A stretch of 64,000 bases of DNA from Campylobacterales bacterium (GCA_024278835.1 JAJRSK010000033.1:1-64000); one strand, 5' to 3'. Counted from the stretch's first letter, positions 22,367-33,073 are shown. The notes: generated by a model from the sequence alone, not told the origin. Made by a program: numbers and translations.

Positions 22367-23333
22367 GCACTTTTCCTTTTCTTGTGCTATAATTATAACA
22401 TATTTTGAAGAGGACTTTTATGAGGAAATTGGTGAGATTTTGAAAAGCGAAAGATTTAAAACTTTTTTTACCCATGTCCCTTATTTAGAGATGGAAGAAC
22501 TCATCTCTAATTTTGCAGTTTTTGACGGATTTTCTGACTTGTCTCTTCTAAAAAATCACGAGAACCTTATGCAAAATATCGAGCATAATATCCTCCAGCA
22601 CTACCACAGTCAAAAAAAACATTTTCTCTTTTCATCCAACACCCAACTACAAGAGGATATAGAAAGCACCCTACACCGCCTTGCCATAGGGACACGAAAA
22701 CACTACTCTATCTACAAAGATGTCTCTCAAGCCAGAGGACGAGAAATCTATAAAATCCTCTACGACACAGACATCATCACCAAAGAATACACCCGTGAAA
22801 AACTACTCCTCAAACATCTAGGCCCTTTAAAAAAGGAGTTTCGTGGCTACAAACGAGAAGATAAAATACGATTTTCAAAAGAGTATTACCGTTTTTGGTA
22901 TACCTTTATCTATCCTCACTATAGCGATTTAGAGAAAAATGAGTATAATCAAACCTTAAGTGAGATTGCTGAAAATTTAGGCTATTTTATCAGTAGTTAT
23001 TTTGAAGAATTATCCAACACGCTACTAGCAGACATCTATAAAGATGAGATAAAAGAGTCAGGTGGATACTGGGATAAAAATGTTGAGATAGACTTATTAG
23101 TCAAGCTTAAAGACGGCACACAAATCACAGGCGAGTGCAAGTGGACAAACCACAAAATCAGTAAAAACATACTCAATAAGCTCAAAAAAGTGACGCAAAA
23201 AGCACAAATACGTGCTGATTTTTATGCGCTCTTTTCCAAAAATGGGTTTAGCAAAGAGTTAGAAAAAAGGGAAGATAACAAGTGCTTTTATATGACTTAC
23301 ATGCTTTTAAAAGGCTCCTATCATGATAGATAA
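22365..23333 (+). CDS. DUF234-type protein (C-terminal part of archaeal-type AAA ATPases), no visible Walker motifs; start uncertain
   Basis: DKIRFSKEYYRFWYTFIYPHYSDLEKNEY, VEIDLLVKLKDGTQITGECKWTNHKIS. Confidence 0.6.
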   Translation: MHFSFSCAIIITYFEEDFYEEIGEILKSERFKTFFTHVPYLEMEELISNFAVFDGFSDLSLLKNHENLMQNIEHNILQHYHSQKKHFLFSSNTQLQEDIESTLHRLAIGTRKHYSIYKDVSQARGREIYKILYDTDIITKEYTREKLLLKHLGPLKKEFRGYKREDKIRFSKEYYRFWYTFIYPHYSDLEKNEYNQTLSEIAENLGYFISSYFEELSNTLLADIYKDEIKESGGYWDKNVEIDLLVKLKDGTQITGECKWTNHKISKNILNKLKKVTQKAQIRADFYALFSKNGFSKELEKREDNKCFYMTYMLLKGSYHDR

Positions 23334-24351
23334 AAATCTTCTTGATAGCTTAAATGACAAAGACAAAGAGAACTTCAAAAACACCCTAGACACGCTCATA
23401 TCCCAAACCTATGTGGTGGAAAATGAGTACAAATCCCTCAACGAATCCTACCAAACACTGCAACATATCATCAAACAAATCATTGAATCTCTCCCCAATG
23501 CTATCTGGGTCTTAGCTGAGGATTATTCGATATTTTTACAAAACTCTAAAGCCAAAGAGGTCGCCGATATGATAGACTTTATCGATATCGAAAAACCAAA
23601 GTTTGAATTAGAATTCAGACAAAAAATCTATCTGGTCAATATCCATAAAAGTGATGAAAAAACCGTCATCTCAGCCACGGATATCACCGAGCAAAAGAGA
23701 AGCGAAAGGCTCGCTTCCATGGGAAAAGTAGCCGCACACTTAGCCCATGAGATACGTAATCCCATCGGTGCCATCTCCATCCTATCTTCTGCGCTGTTAA
23801 AGCGCGTCACCTTGCAAAATAAACCCCTAGTCCTTGAAATCAAAAAATCCCTCTACCGCGTAGAGCGCATCATCAAATCCACCCTACTGTTTACCAAAGG
23901 GGTGCAGATAAAAAGAGAAACACTCTCCTTATCTGCATTACAAGAAGAGATAGAGGATGCCTTTGAAAACTATGGATACACTAAGGATATAACACTCCAT
24001 GTAGACTTCTTAGATAAAGAGATATTTGGAGATTTAGATACACTCTCCATGGTTATGCAAAATTTTCTCTACAATAGTGTCGATGCTATCGAAGAAGATG
24101 AAAAGGAAGAAGGAAAAGTCTCTTTTTCCTATAAAGAAGAGGAAAATTTTGATATCATAACGGTCAAAGATTCTGGTGTGGCAATCAAAGATGAGAACAT
24201 ACTTTATGAACCATTTCAAACCACCAAAACAAAAGGTCACGGACTCGGACTCGCACTTTCACTAGAGATTATCAAAGCCCACCAGGGCAAAATAGTACTT
24301 TTAGAGCAAGAAAAAGGGTTTGAGATATACATCAAAAAGGGAGTATCATGA
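23323..24351 (+). CDS. Sensor histidine kinase, soluble
   Basis: AAHLAHEIRNPIGAISILSS, NFLYNSVDAIEE, GHGLGLALSLEIIKAHQG. Confidence 0.9.
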   Translation: MIDKNLLDSLNDKDKENFKNTLDTLISQTYVVENEYKSLNESYQTLQHIIKQIIESLPNAIWVLAEDYSIFLQNSKAKEVADMIDFIDIEKPKFELEFRQKIYLVNIHKSDEKTVISATDITEQKRSERLASMGKVAAHLAHEIRNPIGAISILSSALLKRVTLQNKPLVLEIKKSLYRVERIIKSTLLFTKGVQIKRETLSLSALQEEIEDAFENYGYTKDITLHVDFLDKEIFGDLDTLSMVMQNFLYNSVDAIEEDEKEEGKVSFSYKEEENFDIITVKDSGVAIKDENILYEPFQTTKTKGHGLGLALSLEIIKAHQGKIVLLEQEKGFEIYIKKGVS

Positions 24352-25301
24352 CAGCAGAGAAAAAAGCCATCGTATTTTTAAATATGGGTGCTCCTAGAAA
24401 TCTTGATGAAGTCAGCATCTTTCTAAAAAACATGTTCAATGATAAAAATATTATTACAGTTAAAAAGAAAGTGATTCGAAAAATCATCGCCACTTCTATC
24501 GTCGCTTCCAGGGGAAAAGAAGCCAAAGAAAACTACAAAAAACTAGGCGGATTTTCACCGCTAGTGACAGAGACAGAGAAGTTACTAAAAGCAGTTCAAG
24601 AAGAGTTTCCCCATCATATCGTACTCAATATCATGCGCTACACTCCCCCTTTTGCCGAAAAAGAGATTCGTTGGTTAAAAGCCAAAGGCATTGATGATAT
24701 CGTCCTTTTTCCACTCTATCCACACTACTCTACAACCACAGTAAAATCCTCTTTGGAAGATTTTTATGAAGCCTGTGAAAAAGTAGACTACACACCAACG
24801 ATAAAAGAGATAGCCCCTTTTTATACCAACCCACTCTATAACCGTGCTATACTAGAAACAATAAAAGCAAAAGTTTGCCTAGAGAGAGATGACCTCTCCC
24901 AAATGGATATCATCTTCTCCGCCCATTCACTCCCTAAAAAAATCATTTGTGATGGTGATTGCTATAAAGAACAGGTAGAGAGGCACGCCAAGATGCTTAA
25001 ACGCATGCTTAGAAATGAAGGATTGCGCTTTAAAGAGTATCACTTGGCTTACCAGTCTAAGCTAGGTCCCGTAGAGTGGCTCTCCCCTTCCCTTGGTGAA
25101 AAATTAGAAGAGTTGCAGAGCAAACGTGTACTCATAGTCCCTATCTCTTTTGTCTTAGATAACTCAGAAACCGAGTTTGAACTCGATCTTGAGTACCGCA
25201 TAGAGGCCAAAGAGATGTTTTTCCAAGATTATCGTGTGGCAAAATGTCCCAATGACTCCCCAGAATTTATAAAAACAGTTAAAGAGTTGGTAGAAAAATG
25301 A
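24348..25301 (+). CDS. hemH: Ferrochelatase
   Basis: VFLNMGAPRNLDEVSIFLKNMF, FPLYPHYSTTTVKSS, FSAHSLPKKI, ETEFELDLEY. Confidence 0.94.
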   Translation: MTAEKKAIVFLNMGAPRNLDEVSIFLKNMFNDKNIITVKKKVIRKIIATSIVASRGKEAKENYKKLGGFSPLVTETEKLLKAVQEEFPHHIVLNIMRYTPPFAEKEIRWLKAKGIDDIVLFPLYPHYSTTTVKSSLEDFYEACEKVDYTPTIKEIAPFYTNPLYNRAILETIKAKVCLERDDLSQMDIIFSAHSLPKKIICDGDCYKEQVERHAKMLKRMLRNEGLRFKEYHLAYQSKLGPVEWLSPSLGEKLEELQSKRVLIVPISFVLDNSETEFELDLEYRIEAKEMFFQDYRVAKCPNDSPEFIKTVKELVEK

Positions 25302-26137
25302 ATCATACACTAAGCATCGGCACCGTAAACACGCTCATCGTCAACAGATAGACAGCCAACGGCTTATATCTCATCACGGGGGGTAATGACACCGAAGTAC
25401 TTTTACCCAACATCTATGTCACAGATGCAATGCAGTTTGGAGATAGTATCGACGTTTTTGTCTATACAGATTCCGAAGATAGACCCGTAGCCACAACACT
25501 TACACCCAAAGCGATGCTGGGAGATTTTGCTTTTTTAAAAGTAGTCGATACTAATAAATTTGGCGTTTTTTTAGATTGGGGATTGCCTAAAGATCTTTTT
25601 GTGCCTCTACGTGAACAGAAAAATCTCAACAAGGGAGACAAACGACTCTTTTACCTCACCTTAGATGAACAGACAGATCGTCTCATTGCTTCTCAAAAGA
25701 TAGGTAAGTATCTGGGTGGTGATATCAAAGCGCTCTCTAAAAATCAAAAAGTCTCTCTACTCATTATGGCACCTACCCCTCTGGGATATAAAACCCTCAT
25801 TGATGAACAGTATGAAGGCATGCTATATAAAAATGAGATATTTGAAGATATTCACATTGGAGATAAAAAAGAGGGCTTTATTAAAGAGCTTCGTCCAGAT
25901 GGCAAAATAGACGTTTCTTTACAAGCCATAGGAAAAGATGCGACAGATAACGCCACAGACAAAATAGAAGTCCTTTTAGAGCAACACGGTGGCACACTAG
26001 CCTTTAATTATAAGAGTGACGCTACAGAGATACAAAAAGTATTTGGTCTTAGTAAAAAAGCGTATAAACGGGCACTCACTACACTCATCGATGCAAAAAA
26101 GATTATTATCGATGCAAAAGGCATGAAAAAGCTCTAA
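25298..26137 (+). pseudogene. cvfB: CvfB-like S1 RNA-binding protein with in-frame TAG at 25349-25351 (codon 18); intact downstream ORF 25430-26137
   Basis: ATG at 25298 overlaps the hemH stop; MNHTLSIGTVNTLIVNR*TANGLYLITGGNDTEVLLPNIYVTDAMQFGDSIDVFVYTDSEDR continues in frame; 840 nt in total, divisible by 3. Confidence 0.7.
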
Positions 26138-26155
26138 TTTTGCCGATATAGAATT

Positions 26156-26422
26156 ATGCAAAAAAAGTTTAAAATTGAGAAAAGAAGTTATTCACTTCTT
26201 AAACCTTTTCTTTATCTGACACTTCAAATCATTCTCATCTGGGAATTTTTCTGGATACTCACAGGGGAAGCTGACTTGGTTTCTTGGAACTACTTTGAAC
26301 TCTCACTTTGTGCTATCATGATAAGTTACTTTTTTACTAAAAGTATGAGGATTTTTAAACGCACCCCAAAGAAAAACCAATGGACTAACACCATAGAAGC
26401 TGACAAGTTTTTACATACGTAA
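26156..26422 (+). CDS. Small membrane protein
   Basis: Two TM segments, 88 aa. Confidence 0.5.
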   Translation: MQKKFKIEKRSYSLLKPFLYLTLQIILIWEFFWILTGEADLVSWNYFELSLCAIMISYFFTKSMRIFKRTPKKNQWTNTIEADKFLHT

Positions 26423-27166
26423 CTTCTCAGCATCAAAAAATGTACTCTCATGGATATGCTCAAAAGCTGCTTTGATAGAGACAAACAGTTGTTTGTTATT
26501 TTTCTCCATCTCATGTAAGAGGCGTTTCGTTTCAGCCCTAGCATGTGGTACCTTTGCCTGAAAATTAAATCCAGGACAAGCTTCATCTCCGATAGTTGGC
26601 ATAGCATTGTTAAAGGCGGCATCGATAAGCTGACGCTCACGCACATGAATCAAAGGACGAATCACCAACAGCCCATTGGCTGCTTTATAGATAGGTGGCA
26701 TAGAACGAAGTGCACCATTATAAAGGAAATTCATAAAAAAACTCTCCACCGCGTCATCCAAGTGATGCCCTAAAGCCAATTTTCCATAGCCCTTATCTAG
26801 TGCCACTTGATAGAGTGCACCCCGACGCATACGTGAAAAATAACTACAATAGGATGAATTTTCACGAATGGTATCTTTTGCCACTTCATAGATATTGGTT
26901 TTATGTACGATATGCGGTATCTCATGTTCTTTACAGTGTGCACTTAACGCAGAGAAATCTGTTCCATCCCCATAATCTACCGTGACTGCCAAAAAGTCAA
27001 AGTCAAAAGGCACCACCCGACGACGATGATTTAACGCATGCGCTAAAGTAAGAGAGTCCTTACCCCCACTTAAGCCCAAAAGCACTCTATCGCCTTCATT
27101 CATTAGCTGATATTTGGCATTGGTGCGCCCCACAACACTTAAAAGTTTTTTAGAAAGTTTTACCAT
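26411..27166 (-). CDS. ttcA: tRNA 2-thiocytidine biosynthesis protein TtcA
   Basis: LLGLSGGKDSLTLAHAL PP-loop, CSYFSRMRRGALYQ, LGHHLDDAVESFFMN. Confidence 0.92.
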   Translation of the reverse strand: MVKLSKKLLSVVGRTNAKYQLMNEGDRVLLGLSGGKDSLTLAHALNHRRRVVPFDFDFLAVTVDYGDGTDFSALSAHCKEHEIPHIVHKTNIYEVAKDTIRENSSYCSYFSRMRRGALYQVALDKGYGKLALGHHLDDAVESFFMNFLYNGALRSMPPIYKAANGLLVIRPLIHVRERQLIDAAFNNAMPTIGDEACPGFNFQAKVPHARAETKRLLHEMEKNNKQLFVSIKAAFEHIHESTFFDAEKLRM

Positions 27167-27861
27167 TAAACCGCGAGTTTATCCAGCATCTTAATGATAA
27201 AAGTCGCACTCTCTTTGGCAGAACTCTCTAAAAATTTATCAAAGTTAAACCCAGCATCCATGTCTGCCGTGTCACTAATAGCCCGAAGGATAAAAAATGG
27301 TACATCAAGTGCGTCACATACAACGGCCACAGAAGCACCCTCCATCTCCAAAGCATCTGCAGCAAAAGTATCAGCAATCCAATTTTTACGCTTCAGATCT
27401 GCTACAAACTGATCCCCTGTCGCGATAACACCCTCTAAAAGATTTTTATCCATCTGGGACGCAACTTCTTTAGCGATAACAAGCAGTGCATCATCACTCT
27501 TGATAAAAAGTTTTCCCTCAGGTATAAAGCCATCTGGATGACCAAAGGCAGTAATATCAACATCGTGTTGACAAAGTGAGGTAGCCGCTATTAAATCCCC
27601 TATCTTGAGCCTAGGATTGATTCCCCCCGCCACACCAGAAAAGAGTAGTTTCTCCGCCCCAAACTTCTCTATCATTGTAGCTGCTGTCAAGGTTGAAAAA
27701 ACCTTTCCTATCTTAGAATAAGCAATCACCAACTCAAGCCCTTTATACTCTACTTCATAATAAACATTGCCTGCATATTCTGTTTTTCTGTGCGTACCTA
27801 ACGCTTCAAGTAGTGGTGTTATCTCCTCTACCATTGCCCCCATTATCGCTATCTTCATCAA
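27166..27861 (-). CDS. mtnN: 5'-methylthioadenosine/S-adenosylhomocysteine (aminofutalosine) nucleosidase
   Basis: MKIAIMGAMVEEITPLLE, SGVAGGI, DALEMEGASVAVVC, RAISDTAD. Confidence 0.93.
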   Translation of the reverse strand: MMKIAIMGAMVEEITPLLEALGTHRKTEYAGNVYYEVEYKGLELVIAYSKIGKVFSTLTAATMIEKFGAEKLLFSGVAGGINPRLKIGDLIAATSLCQHDVDITAFGHPDGFIPEGKLFIKSDDALLVIAKEVASQMDKNLLEGVIATGDQFVADLKRKNWIADTFAADALEMEGASVAVVCDALDVPFFILRAISDTADMDAGFNFDKFLESSAKESATFIIKMLDKLAV

Positions 27862-28619
27862 CTTGTCCTTAGTAAATATTTTTGCACACTTGAGAGGTTT
27901 CTATCTATCTTTGCCACCAAGAGTTCTCTCTCAAAGAGTTTTGCTTCTTGTGCTATCTTGCCGTTGGCTGCAATGATTTTACTACCACCCCAAAATCCCA
28001 AACCATCTTCAAATCCCACACGATTTGAAAAAACAACATGCGCCCCTGAGAGTATCGCGGTTGTGGAGAGCAGTCTCGTCCATTGCTTTTCGATGCCAAG
28101 CATCCCCTCATCAAAATCTCTTGCCGGAGAGTTGGCGATAACATAGACAATATCAGGTTTTTCATTGGCAATAAAATCAATCGTAGAAGAGCGCCACAAG
28201 TCTTCACATACTATCATGATAGCCCGACCATGCTCAGTATCAAAAGTCTTGATACCCTCCCCTGCAAAAAAGAAACGTGCTTCTTGAAACATGCCATAAT
28301 TGGGAAGGTTATTTTTGTGATGCACACTTAAAAGTTTCCCTTTAGAAAAATAGAGTGCTGAGTTATAAATCTTATGAAACTCTTTCGTCACCGCACCAAT
28401 GATGATATCAATCTCGCCACTCATCTGTGAGAAAATATTTAACTCATTTAAATCAAAAGCATCTTCATATACGGAGTCCATCAGAGTATACCCATTCATA
28501 GAGAGTTCAGGAAAGAGGATGATATCTGCTTCCTCTTTCACTTTGTTTATCTCTTCGATATGTAAGTCAAAGTTATCTCGACTTAGCTTTGGTGAGATTT
28601 GTGAAATAGCAACTATCAT
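27858..28619 (-). CDS. Carbon-nitrogen hydrolase (nitrilase superfamily)
   Basis: DIILFPELSMNGY, HHKNNLPNYG, AIMIVCEDLWRSS (Glu-Lys-Cys triad). Confidence 0.88.
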   Translation of the reverse strand: MIVAISQISPKLSRDNFDLHIEEINKVKEEADIILFPELSMNGYTLMDSVYEDAFDLNELNIFSQMSGEIDIIIGAVTKEFHKIYNSALYFSKGKLLSVHHKNNLPNYGMFQEARFFFAGEGIKTFDTEHGRAIMIVCEDLWRSSTIDFIANEKPDIVYVIANSPARDFDEGMLGIEKQWTRLLSTTAILSGAHVVFSNRVGFEDGLGFWGGSKIIAANGKIAQEAKLFERELLVAKIDRNLSSVQKYLLRTS

Positions 28620-29542
28620 GATAGCTCAGAAAATGCACTCTCTAAACTTTGCATATCTGTGATAGAAATCGTAGGATTTTTCACGCCTCTTCTATTAAGC
28701 CCTTTTAAAATAGAACCACCAAATTCGATATGTAACGCTATCTCATCTTCGTAAGCCTTGATAGATTGTTTGTATTTTACAGGCATCGTTAACTGCTGCG
28801 CTAAAAGGTCTATCGCTTCTGCTTTTGATGCATACTTTTTAGCCGTCACATTGGAAACAACTGGCGCTAAAAACTCATTACGTAAATACGTTTCTAAACT
28901 CACTTTCAGTGGCGCAGCAGCAGACTCTAAAAGAGGACAATGACTCGCGATAGACATGTTAAGTACAATGGCTCTTTTAGCCCCCGCCTCCTTAAAAGCC
29001 TCTACCGTCGCCACTAAGTCTGGCTTAGCCCCCGCTACGACTATCTGCCCATCACTATTGTAGTTGGCTGCCCAAATCTTTTTGCCATTTTCTCTCTCTT
29101 TAGCTGTAAACGCTTCTACATCTTCATCACTTAAACCAAGAATTGCCATCATGCCTACATCTACACCTTTACATGCTTCTGCCATCAATTGTCCCCGCTG
29201 ATGTACCAAGGTAACACCATCAAGATAATCTAGCGCACCCACACTCACCAAAGCAGAAAACTCACCCAAAGAGTGTCCAAGTGCAAAAATAGGCTTGACA
29301 CTCATCTCATTTTCAAAAAGTTGATGTGCGATAGAGGAAACGAGTAAAATAGCCGGCTGTGTAAACTCTGTCTTCTCCAAGTTGTCATTTTCTTCAAACA
29401 TCAAAGCTTTAAAATCAAATCCAACTCTATCACTAGCCGCTTCTACCATCTCCTTAGCAACATCTGAAGAGTCATAAAAGTCTTTACCCATACCAAAAGA
29501 TTGAGAGCCCTGTCCGGGAAATATTGATGCGATTTTTTTCAT
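28616..29542 (-). CDS. fabD: Malonyl CoA-acyl carrier protein transacylase
   Basis: FPGQGSQSFGMGKDF, GHSLGEFSALV. Confidence 0.95.
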   Translation of the reverse strand: MKKIASIFPGQGSQSFGMGKDFYDSSDVAKEMVEAASDRVGFDFKALMFEENDNLEKTEFTQPAILLVSSIAHQLFENEMSVKPIFALGHSLGEFSALVSVGALDYLDGVTLVHQRGQLMAEACKGVDVGMMAILGLSDEDVEAFTAKERENGKKIWAANYNSDGQIVVAGAKPDLVATVEAFKEAGAKRAIVLNMSIASHCPLLESAAAPLKVSLETYLRNEFLAPVVSNVTAKKYASKAEAIDLLAQQLTMPVKYKQSIKAYEDEIALHIEFGGSILKGLNRRGVKNPTISITDMQSLESAFSELS

Positions 29543-29661
29543 AGAAGTATCCTTTTGTAATATGAGGATATTGTAGCAGTTTAATAGTAAAAAAAGGAAG
29601 AAATTAAGAAGTTAATTGTCATCAAAGAGCGCAGCCTTGGATGTCAGACAATAAAGAGAAG

Positions 29662-29690
29662 TATATAAAGGAGCAATGCTCCTTTATATA
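29662..29690. terminator. 13-bp perfect inverted repeat TATATAAAGGAGC-AAT-GCTCCTTTATATA
   Basis: Intergenic between slyD (-) and fabD (-); read directly. Confidence 0.6.
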
Positions 29691-29704
29691 TGGTAAACTG
29701 CTGG

Positions 29705-30232
29705 TTAGTTACAACCACATCCTCCACCACCTTCATGAGAACCACAGCTTCCACCTGCTGCTTGTGCACCACCAACTTGACCTGAAAGTACTTCATCATC
29801 AGTCGCATCTCTAACATCAAGAACTGTCACAGAGAACATTAAATCTTTACCAGCTAAAGGATGGTTATAATCAATAGTCACTGTTTCATCATTGAATGCT
29901 TTAACAACAACTTGAATCGTTTCACCATTTTCACCTTGACCAAAAAGTGGTAAACCCTCTTGAAGCTCTAAACCTGCAAATTGCTCTCTTGGCACATCAT
30001 CTATCGCTTCAGGGTTATGTTCACCATACGCATCTGCTGCAGGAACCATAATATCCGCTTTCTCACCTTTTGTAAGTGCTGAAAGTTGTTTTTCAAGACC
30101 TGGGATGATGTGTGATTTACCTGTGATATACTCTAAAGGTGCTTGACCGATATTTGAATCCAATACTTCACTTCCGCCTACTTCTTTTAATTCGTACTCT
30201 ATTGCGACTACTTGGTTATTTTCAATTGCCAT
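29705..30232 (-). CDS. slyD: FKBP-type peptidyl-prolyl isomerase SlyD
   Basis: VAIEYELKEVGG..., AYGEHNPEAIDDVPREQF, Gly/Cys/His-rich tail GGSCGSHEGGGGCGCN. Confidence 0.92.
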   Translation of the reverse strand: MAIENNQVVAIEYELKEVGGSEVLDSNIGQAPLEYITGKSHIIPGLEKQLSALTKGEKADIMVPAADAYGEHNPEAIDDVPREQFAGLELQEGLPLFGQGENGETIQVVVKAFNDETVTIDYNHPLAGKDLMFSVTVLDVRDATDDEVLSGQVGGAQAAGGSCGSHEGGGGCGCN

Positions 30233-30318
30233 TATGTTTCCCTATATATTATAAATTTTATTTCGCGCCTATTTTATCTAAAAAAAGTTAAACCGTCAAA
30301 TCCACTATCATGATAGAA

Positions 30319-31149
30319 TCAATTGAGATATTTTTCAGCGATATTTGCCTGTGCACTTTCTGGGTAAGAAGAGAGAACCGTATCAAAAAAACGTTGGGCA
30401 TTAGCCTCATCCCCTGTTTTTTGAAAACTAAGTGCCGTATGCAGCAATAGTGTAGGCATATAACTAGCTTGGTCATAATAACCTACAGATTTTTTATAGT
30501 GATAAATCGCCTCTTCATAATTTTTTCTATAATAAGCGATTTCACCTAGATAATAATTTGTTTGGGCAGGTTTATAGTTTTTATCTGCCAAAGTGTTAAA
30601 CGCTTCTTTGGCTTTTGTAAAACGTTTAGCACGATAATCACTCACCGCAGATTTAATGAGCTGAGCACTACTTTTAGTGATTTTTTTCTTCGATTTTACT
30701 ACTTTTTTACTATTTTTTTTTTGAGGTGTTCCTATCACTTTGGTCAACTTTTTGAGTGCTCTATCGATTTTAAGGTAGTTATTTTCACTACTTTTTTTCA
30801 GTGCATCAAGTTGAGATTGTAAGTGAGCCATATCTTCACTACTCGCTTTTCCACTTTGAGCAGAGATTTCATTGAGCCGTTGACCTGTTTTGCCTATTTT
30901 ACCACTTATAGACTCAACAACAGAGCGAAGTCCTTCTACGGTTTCCTCTAAGTGATCAATCTTCAATGCCATTTGTCGAATAAGCTTTTTATTAGAAAGA
31001 GAGACTTGTCTATTCTCAACGATAGATCTTTCACTCTCTGTTAAACCATAAGGGTTAGAACTATCAAGCGCCCCTGCCCCAAAGGCAGAAGGCTCTGCCG
31101 CCTGTAAAAAGGAGAGTGTTAGTGCTGAAACTAAAAGAAGTTTTTTCAT
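30319..31149 (-). CDS. ybgF: Tol-Pal system protein YbgF/CpoB-like (TPR)
   Basis: Coiled coil plus TPR C-terminus; adjacent to pal-tolB. Confidence 0.8.
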   Translation of the reverse strand: MKKLLLVSALTLSFLQAAEPSAFGAGALDSSNPYGLTESERSIVENRQVSLSNKKLIRQMALKIDHLEETVEGLRSVVESISGKIGKTGQRLNEISAQSGKASSEDMAHLQSQLDALKKSSENNYLKIDRALKKLTKVIGTPQKKNSKKVVKSKKKITKSSAQLIKSAVSDYRAKRFTKAKEAFNTLADKNYKPAQTNYYLGEIAYYRKNYEEAIYHYKKSVGYYDQASYMPTLLLHTALSFQKTGDEANAQRFFDTVLSSYPESAQANIAEKYLN

Positions 31150-31161
31150 CTATTTGCTACA

Positions 31162-31770
31162 CTATGGCAACATGATTTTAGCATCTGCACGTCTGTTTTG
31201 CTGCCAACATTCAGCGTTGTGATCAAAACACAGTGGCTTACTCTCACCAAAGGAGATAATAGAGAGTCTATTACTCTCAACACCGGCTGCCATGAGTGAA
31301 TCTTTCATCGCTTTTGCTCTTTTTAAACCAAGTGCATAGTTGTACTCATCCGTACCCCATTCATCACAGTTACCTTCAATATTTACCGAAAGGTCACTTG
31401 CCAAAGAGCCATTTAAGACATTGGCATCTAAGTCTATTTTCTCACTCTCAGTGACTGAGATATCATAACGATCAGTCCCAAAATAGATAGGTTGTAACTC
31501 ATTTTCGATAGCAGATATTCTCTCATCTTCACTAGCATAAGAGATAGAAGAGCTATCCATACCAGCCATTTTATCGATATTACTATCCACACCAGTATTG
31601 GTATTGACATCATCTAAACCCGCATTCACGATATCTGTATCAATCTCCGGTACCTTTTGTGAACAACCACTCATCAAAGCAACACAAATCGCCATACTAA
31701 AAATTATACTTTTTTTCATACTTCTTCTCCTATTTATCTCGATTTTAACATATTTGATATTAAATCGCAC
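31162..31770 (-). CDS. pal: Peptidoglycan-associated lipoprotein Pal
   Basis: Lipobox MSGCS; NIEGNCDEWGTDEYNYALGLKRAKAMKDSL OmpA-like domain. Confidence 0.92.
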   Translation of the reverse strand: MRFNIKYVKIEINRRRSMKKSIIFSMAICVALMSGCSQKVPEIDTDIVNAGLDDVNTNTGVDSNIDKMAGMDSSSISYASEDERISAIENELQPIYFGTDRYDISVTESEKIDLDANVLNGSLASDLSVNIEGNCDEWGTDEYNYALGLKRAKAMKDSLMAAGVESNRLSIISFGESKPLCFDHNAECWQQNRRADAKIMLP

Positions 31771-31804
31771 TCTTACAATATACTATCATGATAAAGGTAA
31801 CACT

Positions 31805-33073
31805 CTACCAATCAATCGACTGAATCTTCCCTGCTGAGAGTGGAAAGAGAAAGCTTCTATTGGCATTTAGTCTTAGCACTCCTAATGAACTTGTTCTACC
31901 TGTATCCTTTATAAAAAGTACCGTTTCACCATCACTTGCAAAACGAGGGAACATATTTTTACCATTGCTTGTTAACTTCCGGATAAAGTCTGTTTGCGTA
32001 GAGATAAGATAGAGATTAAAAACACTTTTTCCAAAAGAGTTTTGTTTTTCACGACTTGAATAGACGATATATTTACCACTAGTGGTACAAGAACTATTGT
32101 TTTTACCATGATACACCATCTGCTCTACCCTACCACCAGAAATCTCTTTATGAAATATATTGGGATAGCCCAATCTCTCAGAGATAAACACAACGCCCGT
32201 ATCATTATCCACAAAACTACCACTCACATCGATACCACGATATTTTGTGATACGTTTTTTACTTCCAGAACTTCTGTCATACAAGTAGATATCAGGCTGG
32301 TCGTTTGGTGCCATCGTTAAAAGGAGTTTTGTGCCATCATCACTCACATCTGAACAAACCATCATCCCTGAACTACTCGCGATTTTACTCTTTTGACCAG
32401 AATAAAGATTAAGTAAAAAAAGTGTTGGTTTACCATAATTATAAGAGGTGTAATAGATAGAGTCTTGCTGATCATTTGCCCATTTTGGAAAGATATTGAG
32501 TCCACCACTCACCAATGTCTTTTTAAAAGAGAGGGTATAATCTGAAACGATGATAGAACTTTTACCCGCAGCTGTATACTTCGAAAAAACGATATATTTA
32601 TTCATCCAGCCTATAGGTGAACCAGCAAAATATTTATTGATATCTATGGCCACATTGTGTGCTAAAAAGGGATATCTATTTTTTTTAGAAATCATGTAGG
32701 CTTTTTCATACACTAAAAGACCATTTTGTGCATTAATAAGCTTTATTTTAGCGTGCAACTTCCCACTGGCATCATTTTCAAGTTTACACTTGACCAAAAG
32801 TTCTGTCTTATCACGGACGAGTTCACTTAAGAGATTTGAACCATCAAAGGGTGCATTGATATAATTTTCAACAACCTTGAAATTGGAACTCACCTTTAAA
32901 TCACCAATAACTAACTTTAAAAATTTTCTGTTAATAACAGCATCAACTGAATTTTCACTGGCATTCGCGACTACAATGGTCGGATTTTTTTTGATTTTTT
33001 TGGTGATTTTTATCGTGGCATCTGCCTGCAGAAAGGTTGCAGCAAAGAGCACTATCATGATAAGCATACGCAT
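31805..33073 (-). CDS. tolB: Tol-Pal system beta-propeller protein TolB
   Basis: Signal peptide, repeated propeller blades (SSGSKKRITKYRGIDVSGSFVDND...), gene order. Confidence 0.88.
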   Translation of the reverse strand: MRMLIMIVLFAATFLQADATIKITKKIKKNPTIVVANASENSVDAVINRKFLKLVIGDLKVSSNFKVVENYINAPFDGSNLLSELVRDKTELLVKCKLENDASGKLHAKIKLINAQNGLLVYEKAYMISKKNRYPFLAHNVAIDINKYFAGSPIGWMNKYIVFSKYTAAGKSSIIVSDYTLSFKKTLVSGGLNIFPKWANDQQDSIYYTSYNYGKPTLFLLNLYSGQKSKIASSSGMMVCSDVSDDGTKLLLTMAPNDQPDIYLYDRSSGSKKRITKYRGIDVSGSFVDNDTGVVFISERLGYPNIFHKEISGGRVEQMVYHGKNNSSCTTSGKYIVYSSREKQNSFGKSVFNLYLISTQTDFIRKLTSNGKNMFPRFASDGETVLFIKDTGRTSSLGVLRLNANRSFLFPLSAGKIQSIDW

